From contig JAJNNQ010000029.1 in the NCBI GenBank assembly GCA_027886175.1, positions 4,396,501-4,460,500 on the forward strand: a stretch of 64,000 nucleotides of DNA. The letters run 5' to 3'. The notes beneath the pieces were generated by a model, which worked only from the letters and a program-made list of their open reading frames with translations, had not been told where the DNA came from and ran no database searches. The position numbers and the translations under genes were made by a program. The DNA is from Phylloscopus collybita (taxonomy: Eukaryota; Chordata; Aves; Passeriformes; Phylloscopidae). The first letter of the stretch is position 1. Every line of letters starts with the position of its first letter. Positions 58,712 to 64,000 of the stretch are shown in pieces.

Positions 58712-61700
58712 CCCTTTTGGTTATGTTTCGTTTATTACTTATCAGACCTGATACAGAGGTGCATTTTTCCTGCTAAATTTAGGCCAATTTATTGTCTTAG
58801 TTGAAAAGTGTTGTGTTACAGCTGACACTTGGAAGACCATTGGAGATACCATGTGACAAATGCCTCCCGTTAAAGGACTCCGGAAACCTCTCCTGTCTTT
58901 GAGAAAGGTGATACCAGCTAGTGACTTGACCCCTCCAACTCTAGCATATGCACCCACTGCTACAGGTAGTACACAGCAAACACTGCCCTCATTACTTGTT
59001 TGCAGACACAGCCCAAAAATATGTTCTAAAGCTCTGTCTTCAAAGCTGGACATAGGAAATAGAAATAATTGGAAAGTTTTCTTAACCCCAGAATATGTGT
59101 TTTCGTCTCAGTTTTAGACATATGAGTGTGCTTGAGGTGACTGTGCTCTATGCATGAATAAAAACAGTAAAAAATGATGTTATGCACTTCACATATCCCC
59201 ACCAAAAATCAGAGATTTTTCAAGATGGTGTAGCTGGAACTAATCCTGCAAAGCACTGAATGTCCTTAAATGCTGTGAATGTTGAAAGAATGTCTCCCAA
59301 AAGAATACCAAAGATCTTAAGGAACTAAGGCCCAAAATCTATTAATCTGTCTGTAAACAGCCAGATGCAGCCATACCTTTGGCTACCTTGCAGTCAAGAC
59401 TGCTTTCCTTTGTGTATAAACACTGCTTAACTTCCAGTGTATGTGTGCTTTTGTGTTTGGACATAAGCTACTGCAAATGGTAGGTGGTGTAAAGCTAATG
59501 CAAATCTATAAAGTACCTATTGTTTGTCCCTGGACATCCTCATTAATGCCCAAATCCAGAATGCTCTCCTATCTAGGGCAACATTTAATTGTAGTCTTTA
59601 GTAGCATTTCAGATCCCTTGCTTTAAATGACAATTCCAAGGCATATGTTTAACATTAGGAGATTTCTTTCCTGAACCAGAGCCCAGAAGATTAGCTGAAT
59701 GTTTTTTCTAAAGGTTTAAAAGTAAAAATTCCCTGTGTCAGAACAGTTGGGTGAGCAAAGATCTGAGACTTTTGTTACTTAAACAATGCTTGCCTAGAGT
59801 AAAAGCAGTAAGATCCAACATATTGTCCTCTCTGAAACAGAACAGCCCGCTACAGAAGTAAGAGTTTTGGCTGCTAAACAAAACTGGGATGGAATCCAAG
59901 ACTGGACCTGTAAATGAGCTCAATTCAGACAAAGGAAAATTTTATGGCTATGTAGCATTAAAACAAAGAAGAGGTCATAGAAGAGCTGTGTATCGTATAG
60001 CATTGCAGGAAGCTCTTTCCTGAATTAGACTGGCTTTTAAGTTTGTATTTTGTCTTGAGCATGGCACATCACATTGATTCATACCTGCTGATGCTCACAA
60101 AATGTTCGTTATGAAACGGGGGAAGAGAAAAGATGCCTTCAGCACAGGTCTAGCTTTTTTTTACTGGCACAGACTGAAGCAACGTCTTCCACTCATGGAC
60201 AAAGAGCCCAAGAGGCAGTGCAGTTAGCTCTACCCAGCCAAGAAATGTGGTGCTCTTATGGTGCTCCTTTTCCAATATTTGCTTGCCTAAGAGTAATGAT
60301 GAAGAGCCCTTCAGATGCAGAGCTACATGAGCCAGAAGTGCCTGAGTCTACTCTGCTGGCAGCCGGGGGTCACAGTAGTGCTGCAAGACTGAGCAAAGCC
60401 AGCAAATTCTGCCAGCAAGGGCCTTCCCCTCCTGGGCTGGGCAGCCAGAGCAGCAAGTACAACTGCAAGTACTGTAGTGCATGGCTTCACCATGCCCAGA
60501 GGATCGTCTGAACTAGGCTTTCCACTCCTCTCTTTGTTCCTGCCCAAGAAAAGGTTTGAGAGCCCTTGGTGCAGGACCTTATTCCTGTCCATCTCTGATG
60601 ATTTTTTTCCCAGAGGCACACCAGCAAATAAAGGAAAATAAGATCCTAGATTTGCAACTTCCTTATTTTTTTTTCTTGCTTCTGCTTATTCTGCTCACAC
60701 TAACAAGGAACAATGAAGAGCACTCATCATGATGATTTTCCTGATGCATCCAGCCCCCAAAAAGTAAGGGTGAGCAGAGGGTGTTTGCTAAGAAGTGTAG
60801 TGGATTTTGAGCATAGTAATTAAACTAGGAGAATGGAGAGAAAGGTGCAAGGCAAATGTACCCATACTGAAGCGAGGAGGATAAGACCTCTCAGAAGGTG
60901 TGTGCACGTCTGTCCACAATCTAAAATAACATGCCACGTTCTACAAATGTCACATAGTCACCTGGAATAGAGAGTTTCATTAGGAAACTGAACTGGAAAG
61001 TGTTGTCAGGCTAAAGCATACTGAGGAGAGCCACTCTGATCTGAGTGAGAATTAACATGTACTTGACATTTGTGTGTATAGCTTTCCTGTAAGGGAAAAG
61101 GTATTTCTCACTTCAATATCACAGACGTATTCAAACTGTACTACCTCTGACTTGGAAAGTACAAAATTTTTCTGAGTATGTGCTGCCAGCTGCATTTTTG
61201 TTTGTTTGTTTGTTTGTTTGTTTGTTTCTGGACAATCAAAAGCGCACCCAGAAGTTACGCATTAATAGGTAGAAGGTTGCAAAGTCAGCTGTAAAAATTA
61301 ATGTGACACTTCAGTTTCTTCCAGTGAATACTAAGCCAAGGTGAGCAATTAGAAATATATAGTACCTAATCACATCAATTTTGTTTTTGTAAAAGGGTAA
61401 TCCTTATCTGGGTTCAAATGAAAACATGCATGTGAAAGGTTTGTATCCAATCACAGACTATACAATCTGACATATTTCTAGTCAATGTGAAGCAACCCAG
61501 CTGGGAACACCAAGGCTCTGAATGTTCCCAAATATGCAGGGAGACAGGATTATTAATAAATGCATTAGCAATAAGCTTGGCTCAGTTCAAAGTATTATAT
61601 TTCAAAATAGACTTAGGAGTTTTTTTGTAGTTTAAAACTGACTGAAGTGAGATGGTTGTGATTTATGTAATGCTAGCTCTGACATATAATATTTTTATAG

Positions 61701-62842
61701 ATTGCACTCCTGCATTTGTATGTAGTTAGAAGTAAAGATGTTCTGATATTTTCAAGAAGGAAATACTTCAATGTCAGAGTTATATTCTTGGAATTTCATC
61801 TTGGCCTTTCAAGATGTTTAACTGGTATTTTATTTATCTGTATTTGTGACCTCTGATATCTACAGTTTCTTATCCCTCATGTCTGATGTCTTTGTCATTT
61901 TTTGGTGCAGTTGCAGATTTCTAAAAATCTATGATAAAATGTTCAAGACTGTTTAATTCTCTTGGAAACAGAACATCTAACCCCATATTAGCAGCCAACA
62001 TTTTTTCTTAGGTTCTTTCTTTCTGGACTCCAGAAAGAAAAATGGGTGTGGCTATAATTCATTATATGAAATCAGTGTTAAGCTATATTGAAGTTTTTTC
62101 ATCCCTCAGCAAAATGTCAGACTAGTAAGATAAAAAGTTTTGAACCCCAGTGTATGCTGAATCAATGCTATGGTATTTTATAATACCACCATATAATATG
62201 TGGTCATATTTTTCAGTGAGATAGGACAAAAATCCTGATCTTTGAAATGAAATGTTGCATCAAAACTTTCCCAGCCAAGTGTCTAGGTTTGAGCAACAAA
62301 AGAAAAACTACATCAGGCTGTAGGTCCTGTTGTAAACTTTCGAAGTGCCTCACTGCATCTCACACCCTGCCCAGGCTCCAACTCAGCAGTGTGTCTGCAA
62401 GTGCCATCACTGTTGCTGGTTGGTTCTGCAGCAGCCTCTGTCAGACAGAGCAGCTCACCCTGGGGCCAATGTCCCCTGTGAGCTGGAACCACAGAAGGAG
62501 GTATTCAGTAATGACAGTCTTCTTTCCTGATGCCTCTCCTGATAGACCAGTTAACTAAACTTCTAGTTTGTGCATAAGACTCTTCCTGTTTGACAGTGTG
62601 ACAGAGCTGTATGTTATTAGGTATTGACAACAGATTATTTCAGTGGCCTCTTCTGGGGATGCACCTTTCAGGTTAAAAAAACAACTTTGGGATTTTCTGG
62701 CATGAGACCCATTAAAATTAGATAAGATAAAGTGTTACAAGATATATTCCAGTAAACCTATGAAATACTGAAAAAGAAATAAATTTTCTGTGGAAGAATC
62801 ACCTGCAGAAGTAAAGAGTCATCAGATTAAGTTTGATGCACC

Positions 62843-62844
<2 letters not shown>
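58712..62844. other. Noncoding DNA, nothing recognised
   Basis: AT-rich sequence with one TTTG repeat. ORFs of about 100 residues at 58742-59053, 60218-60511 and 62247-62558 show no domain, and the strands overlap each other. Confidence 0.55.
61195..61228 (+). repeat. (TTTG)n tetranucleotide repeat
   Basis: About eight perfect TTTG units. Confidence 0.95.

Positions 62845-62889
<45 letters not shown>
62845..62889 (+). repeat. T45 homopolymer
   Basis: Forty-five consecutive thymines directly before a short CR1 3'-end fragment. Confidence 0.97.
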
Positions 62890-62892
<3 letters not shown>

Positions 62893-62943
62893 GGTTGATC
62901 TCAGAGGTCTTTTCTAACTTAAATGAGTCTGTAATCCTGTGAT
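62893..62943 (+). mobile_element. Short CR1 3'-end fragment beside a poly-T tract
   Basis: GGTTGATCTCAGAGGTCTTTTC, CTAACTTAAATGAGTCTG and TAATCCTGTGATT match a CR1 3' terminus with substitutions. Only about 50 bp remain, immediately after a 45-nt T run. Confidence 0.6.
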
Positions 62944-64000
62944 TTATTGGACCTGTTGCTGAAATTCTTGTGCCCTATCATCTGTTAATGGTGACAAATC
63001 CGTCATAGGCTGTCAGATATTTGGGAAAAAGGTGGAACTCAGAATGAAGTCATTCACACCTGCAGGTTTTTAGAGACACTCTTACTGATGCTGGTCAGTT
63101 TAAGGAGTACAAATGTAAAGGGAAGGAGGGGATTCCTTGTTATGTGGGTGTTTTGAGAAGATTTTTGCTTAACTTAAGCAAAATGAAAAATTTGATCAGT
63201 TGAATTAGAAATGATATTGTTTTCATTAAATTAAACACTTCCTTATGAGTTTTCATATTTTTTAGTAACATAAAATATCAAAATACTATTATCATTTTTA
63301 ATCATTCAAAGAACGTCAGGTGAAATATTTGACACACAGTCTCTCAGGTGAATTTAATGCAGATGGAACAGTTTCAAGAAACAGGAAATTTTTTTCCAGC
63401 AGAACGACCATTAGATATAGTACACCCCCCTTTTCCAAATTAATTGTCTACCAAGGGCCCAGTAGTAACACGGACTCAAGCTGAACACTTGTTAGAGCCT
63501 GTGGGACCCTTGCCAGAGCTGGGATTGCAAGGCTGACCCCTCAGGGAAGTATTGTAACAACTGTGCTGTGCTGAAAGTCTTTAGAAGAAAGAAAAAAAAA
63601 CTGAAACCAACCAACCATGGGAAACCCTCCATGTACTTCTTGTAATTAGATACAAGTTCAGTATCATTTTAAAAAGCAAAGAAATAATTACCTTCATTGT
63701 TTCATTTGAAATGCTGAAAACATCCCGGTTTTCAGCAAGCTCCCCAAGTGTGCTGAGGAATGTGCAATACCTCCTTAGCTAATCTGGCTGGAGCTACAGC
63801 AGAACGATGCCTGTGCCTTCTGCTGGTCACAGAGGTGTAAAGAGGCACACCCAATGGATGGTTCATTTACATGCAGACTAGCCATAAGTACCCAGCCAGG
63901 CAGATTACTCTGCCCATGTCTCCACCTCACCCTTTCCTGCATTTCCAACTCATCCTATGGTTTTCAACCTTCAGAAGAGTTTGAGGTCTAGCACAAGTAC
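62944..64000. other. Noncoding DNA to the window end
   Basis: AT-rich intergenic sequence with no ORF of note and no recognised repeat. Confidence 0.55.

Noticed and set aside
1..64000. CRISPR array, operon or bacterial-type system
   Set aside because: No regularly spaced repeats with unique spacers, no tightly packed genes, and the sequence is clearly vertebrate.

Overview
This window looks like avian nuclear DNA, most likely from a songbird. It is AT-rich, gene-poor, and dotted with CR1 LINE retrotransposons (including copies with the typical octamer-type CR1 3' end), T/G-rich simple repeats and long A/T homopolymers. A probable solo LTR and a tRNA-Ile-derived SINE with a CR1-like tail (nested inside a CR1) point to passerines. 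The organism is inferred from repeat content and from the protein below; no species can be named.

Only one protein-coding gene is supported: GAS1 (growth arrest-specific 1), an intronless plus-strand gene at 18287-19264. It sits in a CpG island of about 2.7 kb (roughly 16.95-19.65 kb). The 325-residue product has a signal peptide, two ten-cysteine GFR-alpha-like modules, an acidic stretch and a C-terminal hydrophobic GPI-anchor signal. The leader carries a TATA-like element, several upstream ATGs and an A/GA tract. The 3'UTR runs to a poly(A) signal at 20378, or to a weaker one near 20699.

Left flank (1-16.7 kb): noncoding DNA with a probable solo LTR (about 1265-2015), T/G-rich tracts (3.36-3.5 and 6.0-6.2 kb), a composite CR1 block (10.75-13.08 kb) containing a SINE and a larger insertion, a long GAAAAA hexanucleotide array (14.28-14.44 kb), an unassigned GC-rich block (15.24-15.67 kb) and an unusual composite inverted repeat (16713-16777) just upstream of the CpG island.

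Right flank (20.7-64 kb): no genes recognised. It holds a diverged CR1 3' fragment (25.08-25.64 kb), a 2-kb degenerate CR1 (26.58-28.61 kb), an ancient antisense CR1-like fragment (32.96-33.24 kb), a tiny CR1 3' end (62.89-62.94 kb), homopolymers, and several repeat-poor blocks that read like conserved noncoding regulatory DNA. GAS1 has a dynamic developmental expression pattern and lies in a gene-poor region in other vertebrates, so distal enhancers here would be expected. That is inference, because conservation cannot be measured from one sequence.

Nearly all other open reading frames are short and low-complexity, or are shadows of the GC-rich GAS1 locus or of decayed CR1 reverse transcriptase. 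No previously undescribed coding system was found. The most unusual structures are the composite hairpin upstream of GAS1, the uORF-rich leader, and the nested CR1/SINE/insertion block.
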